The notes: generated from the sequence alone by a model not told the origin. Counted from the stretch's first letter, positions 50,000 to 61,045 are shown. The stretch is 64,000 bases of DNA from Raphanus sativus (GCF_000801105.2 NC_079516.1:9610001-9674000), one strand, 5' to 3'. Program-made: numbers and translations.

Positions 50000-51455
50000 T
50001 GTGTTCAAAAACGCGGCCTAGTTGCCGAGTAATCGGCCGAGTAGGCGCTAGGCGTCACCTTAGCGTGGAGAAAACACTCAATTCGGCTAGTCTAGGCGGT
50101 CAACAAGTTATTCTCGCGTTTGACCGAATAATTAAAAAATCACCGTATAATTGTGTAATCCGAGTAGGCCCAATTGGCCAATTCTCCATATTTATCTATA
50201 ACAAAACACGAAGCCCATACTTTTTTTTCCTATTTCCAAGTGCTCTGATCTTTTCTTTAATTATACTAAGTTGAGTTTGAGATTTTATTTGTGGAAGAAA
50301 CCCTAATATCACGATCTCTGAGTTTCAACCCAAGAACAAATCGAGTGTTCAAATCTAAGACCAAATCAGGTACTGGATATCTATTTTCACTTGATTTCCT
50401 TCTTTATTTCTTTGTGTTTACTTGACTTCAATTAGTTTCTGGGTTCTTGTTTTATCTTTTGGCTTTTGTTTCATCTTGTTTCATCGTGGTTAATATACTC
50501 ATATTTTGGCTTTTGTTAATTTTGTGAAGTTTCTCATATGTGTTCATTATGTCTGAGTTTACTACTAGTATAAGATAAATGTCGTATTTCTCTTGAAGAT
50601 AAAGGTCTCTGCTCTTCTTCATTGTTACTAAAAGACTTGATTTTGGTTCAACTAGTTAACTGTGTTTTTAGATTGTGTATGATTTTTCTGGCTAAAGAGT
50701 AAAGAGTTATATGTTTTCAGTTGACTTTTTTTTCCTCATGTTCTGTTAATAATTATTTAGGATATTACTGATGGTTTGTTTCATTATGTCACTTAGGAAT
50801 CAATGGATGATCCACCGACAGATAGGCCTCCACCTCTTAAGCGTAACTCAAATGATGTAGGATGGCAGTATGGAGTCTTGTGTGATTCAAGAAGTCTAGA
50901 CAAAGTTAAGTGTAAATTGTGTGGAAAAGAGTTTTCTGGTGGTGTGTTTAAAATGAAAGAACAGAGATAAATGAGGAACGTGATGTTTTGTTTTCAAGTC
51001 ATGTTTTTGTTTTTGTTTGTTTTTGCTTTCAAAGTCAAGCTGACATCGTTTTCTTTTTGTTTGCAGGTGTAATGTATAAGATATAACTTCTAACACATCT
51101 CTCTACTACACAGTGATAACTTGATCTTTAAAGATTATAACTTACTTTTTGTATATTCTTAAGATCAAGACAATCTTTTTTTGGTGTATCCCGTGTATAG
51201 AAATTAGCTTTTGTATTTTGAACTAGATGTGTATTAGAAGAAATTTCAATATATTTTGGAGTATAAGCTTTGTGTTATAAATTTATAATATATCTTATGA
51301 ATTAAAATATATCAATTATTTGATGAAAAAAAATATATATATATATATAACTAAAAATTACTCCCCGAGTACTCCCCGTTTAATCACCGCTTTTTTGATA
51401 ACTCGCTAGGCCCGACGTCGCCGCCCGACTCGCGCCTAGCGCAATTTCGAACATG
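50000..51455 (+). mobile_element. hAT-type relic with BED-finger exon
   Basis: Termini TGTGTTCAAAA (50000-50010) and TTTCGAACATG (51445-51455) are inverted with mismatches; flanks AATGTTGC (49992-49999) and AATGTTGT (51456-51463) differ at one base, fitting an 8-bp hAT duplication. The subterminal zones share GC-rich CGCTAGGCG and CGGCCTAG words, in contrast to the AT-rich interior. The interior keeps one recognisable transposase piece (50803-50970) but no dimerisation domain, so most of the gene has been deleted. Confidence 0.65.
50803..50970 (+). pseudogene. Truncated hAT transposase: BED zinc-finger start
   Basis: A 55-residue frame beginning MDDPPTDRPPPLKRNSNDVG with the BED-finger half-site KCKLCGKEFSGGV (Cys-x2-Cys). 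In complete proteins two histidines follow after about 15 residues; here the frame reaches a stop in KMKEQR before them. It is therefore the N-terminal scrap of a hAT transposase, probably left by internal deletion. A preceding intron-like sequence (50370-50795) and TTAG before the start suggest it was once a second exon. Confidence 0.65.
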
Positions 51456-51463
51456 AATGTTGT

Positions 51464-53595
51464 AGTAGTCCCTTTCACTTATCACATGCATTTTTTTTTA
51501 TCAAGCGTGGTTTTATTTCATGTCCATAATTTACACAAATGCTTGTAAATGCGTGGAAAATTCTAGAAAATTTTATATTTCACATAAAAAATAATTATCT
51601 ATCAAACACAAAATAGTTTATTATTGTGTTCAAATTTTAAAAACACTTACATATTAAAAATATTTTAGAAAATATATTTATACAAATACTTTTGCTTGAT
51701 TATTGTTTAACTATAAAATATATTATATATTAATTTAAAGATATATATATATTAAAATATTAAATCGTCATTATTTTTAAAAGTAACTAATTGTTATACA
51801 AATTCTTATTAATTCAATATACATATATTGTGAGAAGTCAGTAATATATGTATATTGAATTAATAAGAATTATTATAACAATTAGTTACTTTTAAAACAT
51901 AAATCGACATTATTTTTAAAAATAACTCTGTAAATTAATACTCGATAAATTAATAAACATCACAAACCAAATATCTCAAATAGCATAATCATCTTATAAT
52001 TTATCTTCGTACAAATAATTAAGAAACGACTTCTAATTTATAAAAATAAAACAAAATATTAGTTATGTTAGCTAATGTCACTCTGTACCAATCATCAATT
52101 TTTATTTTTTCCACTTGATCTTAACATACAAAATCTAATTGAGAAACGACTTCTAATTTATAAAAATAAACATAATATTAATGCGTGAAACTTTAAACAA
52201 TTATTGTTATGTTACCTAGTGTCACTCTGTACCAATCATCAGTTTAATTTTTTTCCACTTGATCTTAACATACAAAATCTCATTATGAATAAATCATAAA
52301 TTAAATAAATCATCAAACCAATCATCAAAATTATAAATATAAATTAAATATAAAATGATCATGAAACCAATCACATATCATCAAACTGATCTAAATTCTA
52401 ATACTCAAAATCAAAAGTTCAATTGAGTCAAGAACATACTATTGTTTACAATAATTTTATATTTTATTTTATACATGTAAATTATAAAAACATAAAATTA
52501 ATTCATTATTTTTAATTCTTATAAATATTTAAATCCGTATATTTCAAAAAATAATTGGTTATTAGTTCTACAACCTCAAACCAAGGAACACTTCATTTTT
52601 ACTACTTGTTTTCCAAAACTACATCTATTAAATTATACATAAATTTATAGAAATATTGTATGTCAAAAATTAAAATAAATACAAACTAACAAAATTAATC
52701 AAATATAGAAAACAAAAATTATGATTTAGTTCAGATGAAAACATAAAACTCAGTTTACCTAAAATAACTAAACCAATCAAATTTTGTGTATCATAGTCAT
52801 ATGTTTAATTCATATAATAACACAAGATATTGATTTTTTACTTATTTCCTTACATATGTATTATTATAAACCAATTTTAATTATAAAAATGAAAGTAAAA
52901 ACTGAACAATTATTTATTTATATTACAAATATTTATTGGTGTATGAACAAGGGAGAGTCACCTAGTAATTAGTAAACAAACGTTAACCCTAACTCTAACA
53001 TGACAGAATTGAAGATGTGATCTAGTCAGTAAGATGTGCTGCATCAATGATATGTCCCAGTGAAATGCCTGAACGAAATGTAATGCTTCAAAAGCTTTAA
53101 CAGAAAAAATAGATGATTATGGACGTACAAAAGACTTGTATTGTTCAGTCTCAATAAACCCTTTGTTTTTTTATTTAGTTGGTCGTTGGTCGATTTATTT
53201 TTGTCTTGCATCTCTGTTGTTAGGCATACGCATGAGATTGCGTATTCAAGCTCCAACTTTTAATTGAGTTAACAAGAGACATGAAAATGACACGATGTTT
53301 CAATATGAGGTCAACCATTAAAAGGTTGTTTGAGTTCCAAGGCTGGACTTCTAAAATTCAATTATTTGGGTCCAGCTTGTTTTATAATATGCTTTATATT
53401 ATAAAACAAGATTTTATAAAACAAGATTTTATGTAAGATCTTGGAAGATGGGCATATGGTCAACATTTTTTCCAGGTGCTTGACAATAATTCCCATAATT
53501 CATAGAATTCGTTTTTTGGCATACTTTTTCTTGCATTCCTGTTATCTTCTCCCTCTAGTCTGAAGGAAATCAATCTTGGAGACACAAGAACTAAC
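51464..53595. repeat. AT-rich spacer with hairpin and tandem duplication
   Basis: No gene. A near-perfect palindrome lies at about 51775-51897: arms of about 50 bp (around AACTAATTGTTATA and TATAACAATTAGTT) with a 13-base loop. A unit of about 120-145 bp containing CACTCTGTACCAATCATCA is tandemly duplicated at about 52020-52139 and 52141-52284. From about 53280 the sequence resembles the promoter of the S-domain kinase at 44999 (GAGGTCAACCATT near 53308; CTTGGAAGAT near 53442). Confidence 0.55.
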
Positions 53596-53756
53596 ATGGG
53601 GACAACTAGGTTTGCTTGTTTGCTTCTGTGTACTATGCTCTTAAGTTTTAGTTATGCAGTTTTGACGCCAACAAAGCCTTTGTCAATAGGACAAACCATC
53701 AGCTCCTCTGACGAGGTCTGTGAATTGGGGTTCTTCAGTCCAAATAACACCCAACA
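53596..53756 (+). pseudogene. 5' fragment of a second S-domain receptor kinase
   Basis: Encodes the signal peptide and first 54 residues of an S-domain kinase, close to residues 1-54 of the complete gene at 44999 (shared PLSIGQT.SSSD and [11 protein letters not shown]). Homology stops abruptly at CCAACA, where the LTR retrotransposon begins. The remaining lectin, PAN and kinase exons are not found on the other side of the retrotransposon, so this is a truncation and not a simple insertion. Upstream promoter sequence is also shared with the intact gene, showing it was once a tandem copy. Confidence 0.85.
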
Positions 53757-54126
53757 TGTGACAGGATCAGTCACAACGTCGGTTCTCCATAATCTGATTT
53801 CCTTATTTCTGGTTTTCTTTTACTATTTAGCTTTATGTTAATTTTCCTTTTCTTAATAACTAAACCTCTTCTTTGGTTGCTATATATATGTAGCCTTACG
53901 GCATATCTTAATCATCATTCAAAAATCAATAAAAGCTTTCTTAACCTATAACTTATCTCTCAAGTTACTTTGCTAAGTTCATACGAAAGAGCTTCGCATA
54001 CGAACTCTGGTTTCCGAGTTGATCCTTCTTCATTCGTGATCATCTCCTAGACCTTTGTTTACCCGTTCTTCGAATCCACAGTAGGATTCCTAGTTTGGGA
54101 TTTATCTATCCAAGTTTCCCGTCTCA
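53757..54126 (+). repeat. 5' LTR
   Basis: 370 bp, begins TGTGACAGGATCAG and ends CCCGTCTCA. By eye it is identical to the 3' LTR, which implies recent insertion or recent gene conversion. Confidence 0.93.
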
Positions 54127-54170
54127 GTGGTATCAGAGCTACTCCATCCTCTAGGACCGACTACAACACC

Positions 54171-57100
54171 ATGGAAACAAGAGCAACAACCACTATGGCT
54201 GAGATGAACAAACAAATCGAGGACCTCCGTATTTCACAGACTAAACAAACCGAAGAATTAGGAGGAGAAATCGCTGAGCTCAAAGCGATGATGGCAAAAT
54301 ATTTTGCGAATCCTCCACCTCCAGCGCAACAAGAAGGTTCTTCTGGTCTTACAGCAGCAGAAAAATCTGATGAAATTAACCCGCCAGATCGAAATATCGG
54401 AGACCAAAGCGCAACAAGAACAGCTCCACTCAACCCCGCAGCTACCCCTAACCCACCACTCCCCAATAGTTTATCCGCACGACTAACAAAAATTGGGTTC
54501 CCAATGTTTGATGGCTCCGAACTCAGAGAATGGATTTATCGCTGCGAACAATTCTTCTCTATTGATAGTACCCCACCAGAATTGAAAGTTCGTCTAGCCT
54601 CCCTCCACATGACCGGCAAAGCTCTGCAATGGCATCACGCCTATATTGCAAATCGCTACAACATCTTTCCTCTCTGGCCGGAATATGTTGCTGCCATAGC
54701 TGAACGCTTCAGTGAACTTTTTGACGATCCTCTTTCTGAGTTAGTTAGCTTGAAACAAGGAAGCGACCCTATCGATGTTTACTTGGAGAAATTTGACTGT
54801 GCCATGAACAGATTAACACTTGCTCCAGGTCACGCCTTGAGTATCTTTCTCACGAACATGAATCAACACCTCGCCCTCCATGTCCGTCAGTTCAACGTCA
54901 CGACAGTTCCAGCCGCAGCAAGAATTGCCAAGCTCCATGAATTGTCTCTTCTCCACACACCGGTGAAAGCAACCAAAACCTCGTTCAACTATTCTCAAAA
55001 ACAGAATTCATCGCCATTCTACAAAAATCAAAACCAAACAACGAGTTCTGCAGCACCGACCACCAACACAAAACCAATCATCCCCAACACACCACACAAA
55101 CGCCTTTCTTTCGACGAGATGCAAGAGCGCAAACGCAAAGGATTATGCATGTTTTGCGAAGAACCATTCACTCCTGGCCACCAATTGAAACACAAAAGAT
55201 CTCAGATCTTGTATTTAGAAGCTGAGCAAGGAGAAGTATCAGATGACGATGATGAGGAAACCCCAGCCGAGTTTGAGCTTGAAAACCATGATGACAAAAC
55301 ACCTACAATTTCAGTTCACGCTTTAAATGGTTCCACGACATACAACTGCATGCGAATCATGGGTCAGCACGGGAAGAAGAAACTCCACATACTTATTGAT
55401 CCAGGAAGTACTCATAATTTTCTTGACCTACAGATAGCAAAGTTATTGGGTTGCAACTTGAAAACCACCAAACCAATGCCCGTGGTAGCAGCAGGTGGCG
55501 ATCTCATCACCAAGTATAAGTGCAGTGAGTTTACTTGGAAAACACAGGGCTACGAGTTCAAAACAGAGATTCGAACTCTACCTCTTGGATGCAGTGATCT
55601 CGTACTTGGTGTGCAATGGCTTTCAACATTAGGACCCATCTTATGGGATTTCTTAAACCTCCGTATGGAATTCACTTTCAACGGCCTGAAACATGTTCTC
55701 AGAGGAGTTACACCGAACAGTTCGACAGTTATTTCGAGCAGCAGCCTCAACAAATTGATGTTACAAGAACCGCCAATGGCACTACTGCACCTGCAAGAAA
55801 TTGACGAAACAGCAGGCTCACACCAAAGTCTCCAACCGGATAAAATTTTATATCACATTGAGGCTACAAATCCAGAACAAGACAAGTCAGGCTCATTGCA
55901 ACAGCTTCTTCAAAAATACTCAGACGTTTTCGAAGAGCCTACGACTTTACCTCCTTTTCGTGACGGGTTCAATCATAAGATACCTCTGGAATCAGGAGCC
56001 AACCCAGTCAATTTGAGACCTTATCGCTATTCTTCACTACAAAAAGACTCAATCGACACAATGGTTCAAGAGATGCTTACCCAAGGAATTATTCAATACA
56101 GCTCGAGCCCATACGCGTCGCCAATAGTTCTCGTGAAGAAGAAAGATGGTTCGTGGCGGCTTTGCGTTGACTACAGAGGTCTCAACAAACAAACAATTAA
56201 AGACAAATACCCAATACCCCTCTTGGAAGACTTACTTGATGAACTCGGTGGCGCTAGACTTTTCTCTAAACTTGATCTTAGGGCTGGATTTCATCAACTA
56301 CGAATGGACCCTGCGGACGTACATAAAACCGCGTTCCGGACTCACTCAGGCCATTACGAGTACCTCGTAATGCCGTTTGGCCTCACAAACGCTCCTTGCA
56401 CGTTCCAAGGCCTCATGAACCATGTCTTTGAGCCAGTACTTCGGAAATTCCTTTTGGTATTTTTCGACGACATCTTGATATACAGCAATACGTGGGAAGA
56501 ACACATGCTTCACTTGGATATGGTTTTTGCGATTTTACGACATCAACAACTCTATCTCAAGAAGTCCAAGTGCACCTTTGGAGCAACCAGGATCGAATAC
56601 CTCGGCCATTTTATCTCTTACGATGGCGTTAGTACAGATCCCGCAAAGGTCAAAGCAGTAGAACAATGGCCAACTCCAGCAAACCAGAAACAGTTACGGA
56701 GTTTTCTGGGTCTCGCAAATTACTACCGTCGCTTTATCCAGGCCCACAGCATTATTGCACGACCTCTCACCCTACTGCTCCGAAAAGACAGTTTTTTATG
56801 GTCTTCGGAAGCCTCTGCAGCGTTTCAGACATTAAAGGAAGCTTTAATATCAGCCCCTGTCCTTGCTTTGCCAGACTTCTCCAAACAATTTATCATCGAA
56901 ACAGATGCTTCACAGACAGGAATCGGCGCGGTTCTAATGCAAGATAACCATCCTATCTGTTATATTAGCAGAGCACTAGGTCCCCGCCATCAAAACCTAT
57001 CAGTTTATGAAAAAGAACTCCTAGCAGTAGTACACGCGGTACAGACATGGAACCCTTACCTCGCACACAACAAATTCATCATCCGCACCGATCAGCGAAG

Positions 57101-58709
57101 TTTAAAGTATCTCCTGGAACAAAAGATTACAACACCCTTTCAGCATATGTGGCTGTCAAAGCTTATGGGTTACACTTTCGAAATCCAATATAAGCAAGGC
57201 AAGGAAAACGTTGCAGCAGACGCTTTATCTAGAGTTTCTGGTTCTCAACTTCTCAACCTTGCCTTATCTCAGATACACCATGGCTTCTACGAGAACCTCA
57301 AACTTCTTTGGGACTCTGACCCAACCCTTAAGAAGATCATTGACGATCTGCAGTCACAGCCAGCAAAACACTCTGCATATTCCTTCGTTAATGGAGAATT
57401 ACGGAGAAAAGGCAAGCTCGTCGTTGGTAATGATCAGGCCGTCAAAACTCATATCTTTCAATGGCTACACGATTCTGCAGCTGGTGGCCATTCTGGAAGG
57501 GACTCCACTCTCCAACGAATCAAGTCTTTGTTCTTCTGGCCCAAGATGAGCTTGGAAACACAGAACTATGTCCGTAATTGTTCTGTTTGTCAGAAAAATA
57601 AATATGATCTTGCTGCAAAACCAGGATTACTGCAACCACTTCCAGTTCCTGCAGGTGTTTGGGAATCCGTAAGTCTCGACTTCATTGAAGGATTACCACC
57701 ATCATCTGGGAAACACTGTATTCTTGTGGTCGTCGACAGACTTAGCAAAAATGCTCACTTCTTGGCGTTATCTCATCCTTATACAGCCATGGATATTGCT
57801 AAGCTCTACTTGGATCAGGTCTTTCGTCTTCACGGCATGCCTAAAGATATCACAAGTGATAGGGACCCGACATTCCTTAGTGAAGTTTGGCGTGAAATGT
57901 TTCGAGTTCACGGTGTTGACCTTAATTTTTCAACCGCGTATCATCCCCAGACGGACGGTCAGACAGAAGTTACAAACAAAACTCTTGAGACATACCTCCG
58001 TTGTATGACTTCTGATTCGCCCCATTCATGGAGTTCATGGTTACCTTTGGCTGAATGGTGGTATAACACCACGTTTCATTCTGCAATACGTAGCAGTCCT
58101 TATGAGATCATCTATGGGCAACCTCCCCCAGTACACATGCCTTATCTTCCGGGCGAAAGCACATCACCTTCTGTTGATCGATCACTACAGAAACGAGAGG
58201 CTGTTATCGATCTTATGAAGTTCCATCTTCTCAGAGCTCAAAATAGGATGAAGCAGTATGCAGACGCACGTCGCTCTGATCGTGACTTCAAAATTGGAGA
58301 TTCAGTCTACTTGAAACTTCAGCCGTACCGTCAACACTCTCTTAAAGGCCGCAACATCCCACACAAGCTGTCACCACGATATTATGGTCCATTTCAGGTG
58401 CTTGACAGAGTTGGTTCTCGTGCTTACAAACTGGCACTCCCTCCAAATGCTGCAATTCACAATGTCTTTCACGTAAGCCAGCTCAAGTTTTGTCCTAACC
58501 CACCTAGTTCAGCTCCCAAGCTTCCTCAATATCTGAATGATGTCGGGACAAGCAAAGAACCTGAGTTAATACTAGAGAAGAAGATGGTGAATCGGCAGAA
58601 TAAAGCAGTCACAAAAGTATTAGTCCAATGGAAAGGATTTTCACCACAGCAAGCAACTTGGGAATTTTATCAAGACTTCATTGCCAAGTATCCAGACTTC
58701 CATCCTTGA
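54171..58709 (+). CDS. Gypsy gag-pol polyprotein with chromodomain
   Basis: One uninterrupted frame of 1512 residues, encoding everything needed for copy-and-paste transposition. In order: coiled-coil start and Gag (about residues 1-300, with GKALQWHHAYI and LVSLKQGSDPIDVYLEKF), a zinc knuckle-like CMFCEEPFTPGHQLKH (about 325), aspartic protease (LIDPGSTHNFLD, about 410), reverse transcriptase (RLCVDYRGLN; catalytic FFDDILIYS, about 765), RNase H (FIIETDASQTGIGAVLM), integrase with HHCC finger (GGHSGRD ... CSVCQKNK) and DDE residues (SLDFIEGL, TSDRDPTF, the Glu in QTEVTNKTLE), and a chromodomain (KVLVQWKGFSPQQATWE, about 1480-1500). Chromodomains steer integration towards particular chromatin. 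No stops or frameshifts, so it may be active. Confidence 0.95.
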   Translation: METRATTTMAEMNKQIEDLRISQTKQTEELGGEIAELKAMMAKYFANPPPPAQQEGSSGLTAAEKSDEINPPDRNIGDQSATRTAPLNPAATPNPPLPNSLSARLTKIGFPMFDGSELREWIYRCEQFFSIDSTPPELKVRLASLHMTGKALQWHHAYIANRYNIFPLWPEYVAAIAERFSELFDDPLSELVSLKQGSDPIDVYLEKFDCAMNRLTLAPGHALSIFLTNMNQHLALHVRQFNVTTVPAAARIAKLHELSLLHTPVKATKTSFNYSQKQNSSPFYKNQNQTTSSAAPTTNTKPIIPNTPHKRLSFDEMQERKRKGLCMFCEEPFTPGHQLKHKRSQILYLEAEQGEVSDDDDEETPAEFELENHDDKTPTISVHALNGSTTYNCMRIMGQHGKKKLHILIDPGSTHNFLDLQIAKLLGCNLKTTKPMPVVAAGGDLITKYKCSEFTWKTQGYEFKTEIRTLPLGCSDLVLGVQWLSTLGPILWDFLNLRMEFTFNGLKHVLRGVTPNSSTVISSSSLNKLMLQEPPMALLHLQEIDETAGSHQSLQPDKILYHIEATNPEQDKSGSLQQLLQKYSDVFEEPTTLPPFRDGFNHKIPLESGANPVNLRPYRYSSLQKDSIDTMVQEMLTQGIIQYSSSPYASPIVLVKKKDGSWRLCVDYRGLNKQTIKDKYPIPLLEDLLDELGGARLFSKLDLRAGFHQLRMDPADVHKTAFRTHSGHYEYLVMPFGLTNAPCTFQGLMNHVFEPVLRKFLLVFFDDILIYSNTWEEHMLHLDMVFAILRHQQLYLKKSKCTFGATRIEYLGHFISYDGVSTDPAKVKAVEQWPTPANQKQLRSFLGLANYYRRFIQAHSIIARPLTLLLRKDSFLWSSEASAAFQTLKEALISAPVLALPDFSKQFIIETDASQTGIGAVLMQDNHPICYISRALGPRHQNLSVYEKELLAVVHAVQTWNPYLAHNKFIIRTDQRSLKYLLEQKITTPFQHMWLSKLMGYTFEIQYKQGKENVAADALSRVSGSQLLNLALSQIHHGFYENLKLLWDSDPTLKKIIDDLQSQPAKHSAYSFVNGELRRKGKLVVGNDQAVKTHIFQWLHDSAAGGHSGRDSTLQRIKSLFFWPKMSLETQNYVRNCSVCQKNKYDLAAKPGLLQPLPVPAGVWESVSLDFIEGLPPSSGKHCILVVVDRLSKNAHFLALSHPYTAMDIAKLYLDQVFRLHGMPKDITSDRDPTFLSEVWREMFRVHGVDLNFSTAYHPQTDGQTEVTNKTLETYLRCMTSDSPHSWSSWLPLAEWWYNTTFHSAIRSSPYEIIYGQPPPVHMPYLPGESTSPSVDRSLQKREAVIDLMKFHLLRAQNRMKQYADARRSDRDFKIGDSVYLKLQPYRQHSLKGRNIPHKLSPRYYGPFQVLDRVGSRAYKLALPPNAAIHNVFHVSQLKFCPNPPSSAPKLPQYLNDVGTSKEPELILEKKMVNRQNKAVTKVLVQWKGFSPQQATWEFYQDFIAKYPDFHP

Positions 58710-58738
58710 GGTCAAGTATGTTCTGAAGGAGGGAGTAT

Positions 58739-59108
58739 TGTGACAGGATCAGTCACAACGTCGGTTCTCCATAATCTGATTTCCTTATTTCTGGTTTTCT
58801 TTTACTATTTAGCTTTATGTTAATTTTCCTTTTCTTAATAACTAAACCTCTTCTTTGGTTGCTATATATATGTAGCCTTACGGCATATCTTAATCATCAT
58901 TCAAAAATCAATAAAAGCTTTCTTAACCTATAACTTATCTCTCAAGTTACTTTGCTAAGTTCATACGAAAGAGCTTCGCATACGAACTCTGGTTTCCGAG
59001 TTGATCCTTCTTCATTCGTGATCATCTCCTAGACCTTTGTTTACCCGTTCTTCGAATCCACAGTAGGATTCCTAGTTTGGGATTTATCTATCCAAGTTTC
59101 CCGTCTCA
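58739..59108 (+). repeat. 3' LTR
   Basis: 370 bp, begins TGTGACAGG directly after the polypurine tract and ends CCCGTCTCA, followed by GTACGCC of the upstream region of the next gene. Confidence 0.93.
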
Positions 59109-59699
59109 GTACGCCATCTTCCAAAACCCTTTGAAGAGAGAAAGAGAGGTTCTGTTCTGTTGATCGGAAAGGACGGACACTTTTGCCGCGTCGGTGTTTT
59201 TTTCTTTCTTCAGCCAATACGAAAAAGAAAAAATAATTTATCAAATTGGCCCCCGTAACTATTCTCATGTTTCGATAATCGCCCTGTATTAAAACATTGA
59301 CACGTTAGCCCCCCCACGAAACGAAAGGATCTGAAACTAAAAACCGTATGGACTTTCTCCACATGCCACGTGTATCACAACCTTTCTCCTCTCCTCTTTG
59401 CTGCTACTAACGTTTCGGTCCGACAGGTTCAAAGCTTGACACCAAACAAGACAAGATTTTTCGACAAGATTTGATCTACTACATCTCAGGTTCTCTCATC
59501 TTCTTCTTCAGATTCTCATCTATGTTCAATGATCACTAATAGATCCAAATTTAATTATTGTGAATAGAATCTGAAAGTTTTGGTTGGTTAATCTCTATTC
59601 GAATCTCATACTGTTAGATCGATTACAGCTCGAAAACGAAAATGAATCGATAAAGTTTGTATTTTTATTTTATTTCTGTACAGGTGAATCATAAGAAAG
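59109..59699 (+). promoter_or_regulatory. Upstream region of the TOM1-like gene
   Basis: No coding sequence. A CACGTG G-box core sits in CCACGTGTATC (about 59368). CT-rich leader sequence and a possible 5'-UTR intron (donor near 59487 in CTCAGGTTCTC or later, acceptor TGTACAG ending near 59683) precede the start codon. None of this resembles the S-domain kinase interrupted by the retrotransposon. Confidence 0.5.
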
Positions 59700-61045
59700 A
59701 TGGACAAATTGAAGATAGCTGAGTGGGGAGAGAAGCTGAAGACAGGAGGAGCTCAGATGAGCAGGATGGTGAGCGAGAAGTTCAAAGACATCCTCCAAGC
59801 TCCGACCCTGGAATCAAAAATGGTTGACGAAGCAACTCTCGAGACTCTCGAGGAGCCTAACTGGGGAATGAACATGAGGATATGCGCTCAGATCAACAGC
59901 CAGGAGTTCAACGCCGCCGAGATCGTCAGAGCCATCAAGAGGAAGATCTCTGGTAATAACAAAAGCCCCGTGAGCCAGAGGCTGAGCCTTGAGCTTCTCG
60001 AGGCTTGTGCTATGAACTGTGAGAGGATTTTCTCTGAAGTTGCTTCTGAGGGTGTTCTTGATGAGATGGTTTGGTTGGTTAAGAACGGTGAAGCTGATTC
60101 CGAGAACAGGAGCAGAGCTTTTCAGCTTATTAGAGCTTGGGGACGGTCTAAAGATCTTGCTTATCTTCCTGTTTTCAAGCAGACTTATATGGTATAACTA
60201 AGATCCTCTCTGAATCTTATGATCCAAAGTGGTTTTTGTTAATGTTCTTATTTGTTTGTTAAGAGCCTGGAGGGAGAGAATGGTTTGAACGCTCGTAACG
60301 AGGAGAATCCAGTGGCGGGACAGAGTTCTCTGGAGTCTCTCATGCAACGCCCTGTTCCAGTTCCTCCACCTGGTAGCTATCCGGTTCCTCCTAATCAAGA
60401 ACAGGCTCGTGGGGACCATGATGGTGGTCTTCTTGACTATAACTTTGGGAACTTATCGATCAAGGATAAGAAAGAACAGATTGAGATTACACGGAACAGC
60501 CTCGAGTTGCTCTCTAGCATGTTGAACACTGATGGAAAGCCGAATCACACAGAGGTAATCTATGCGTTATCCACTCATGCAAACATACCTCCTTGAACAG
60601 TTATTTTTGAGTCTGGAAAGATTGAATCTTAACTTGAGATTGACACAACAAAGATAAGTTATGGTGTTTAACTTATATGTTATGGTTACAGGACGAGCTA
60701 ACAGTAAGCCTGATGGAGAAATGCAAGCAGTCACAACCGTTGATTCAAATGATCATAGAGAGCACAACAGACGATGAGAGTGTTCTTTTTGAGGCTCTGC
60801 ATCTGAACGATGAGCTCCAACGCGTTCTATCCATTTACGATGAAACTAAGAAGAAGGCGTTGTCCGTGGTGGACCAAGAATCATCAGGAAGCAAAGATGC
60901 TGGTGGTCCGAAACCAACAGAAGAACATCTTGTGAAACAAAAGGATGAACATCCAGAATCACCAGGATCCTCCAACAAGACTGGTAAAGAAGATAAGCAG
61001 GTGAAAATAGAACTCGGGTTATCCAGTGATGAAGATGAGAAATGA
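59700..61045 (+). CDS. TOL2: TOM1-like VHS/GAT domain protein (ubiquitin sorting)
   Basis: Endosomal adaptor that binds ubiquitinated membrane cargo and passes it towards ESCRT; plants use TOL proteins in place of ESCRT-0. Exons 59700-60191, 60264-60554 and 60692-61045 give 378 residues. VHS domain about residues 15-160 (TLEEPNWGMNMRICAQIN, SLELLEACAMNCERIF, AFQLIRAWGRS), proline-rich linker (PVPVPPPGSYPVPP, about 195), GAT domain about 225-320 (LELLSSMLNTD, LMEKCKQSQPLIQMIIE), then an acidic tail ending LGLSSDEDEK. Length and ending fit Arabidopsis TOL2 (At1g06210), the immediate neighbour of the CLO splicing GTPase gene, and the same pair occurs here. TOL3 or TOL4 are less likely alternatives. 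Confidence 0.88.

Larger units (their letters stand above)
53757..59108 (+). mobile_element. Intact Ty3/Gypsy chromovirus-type LTR retrotransposon
   Basis: A 5352-bp element with 370-bp LTRs (53757-54126 and 58739-59108) starting TG and ending CA, which I read as identical. The primer binding site TGGTATCAGAGC (54128-54139) matches initiator methionine tRNA. A polypurine tract (GAAGGAGGGAG, about 58725-58735) precedes the 3' LTR. The LTRs contain a TATA-like TATATATATG and AATAAAAGC. Size, short LTRs and a C-terminal chromodomain suggest the Reina-like clade. The expected 5-bp target duplication is absent: CAACA on the left, GTACG on the right. Confidence 0.93.
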
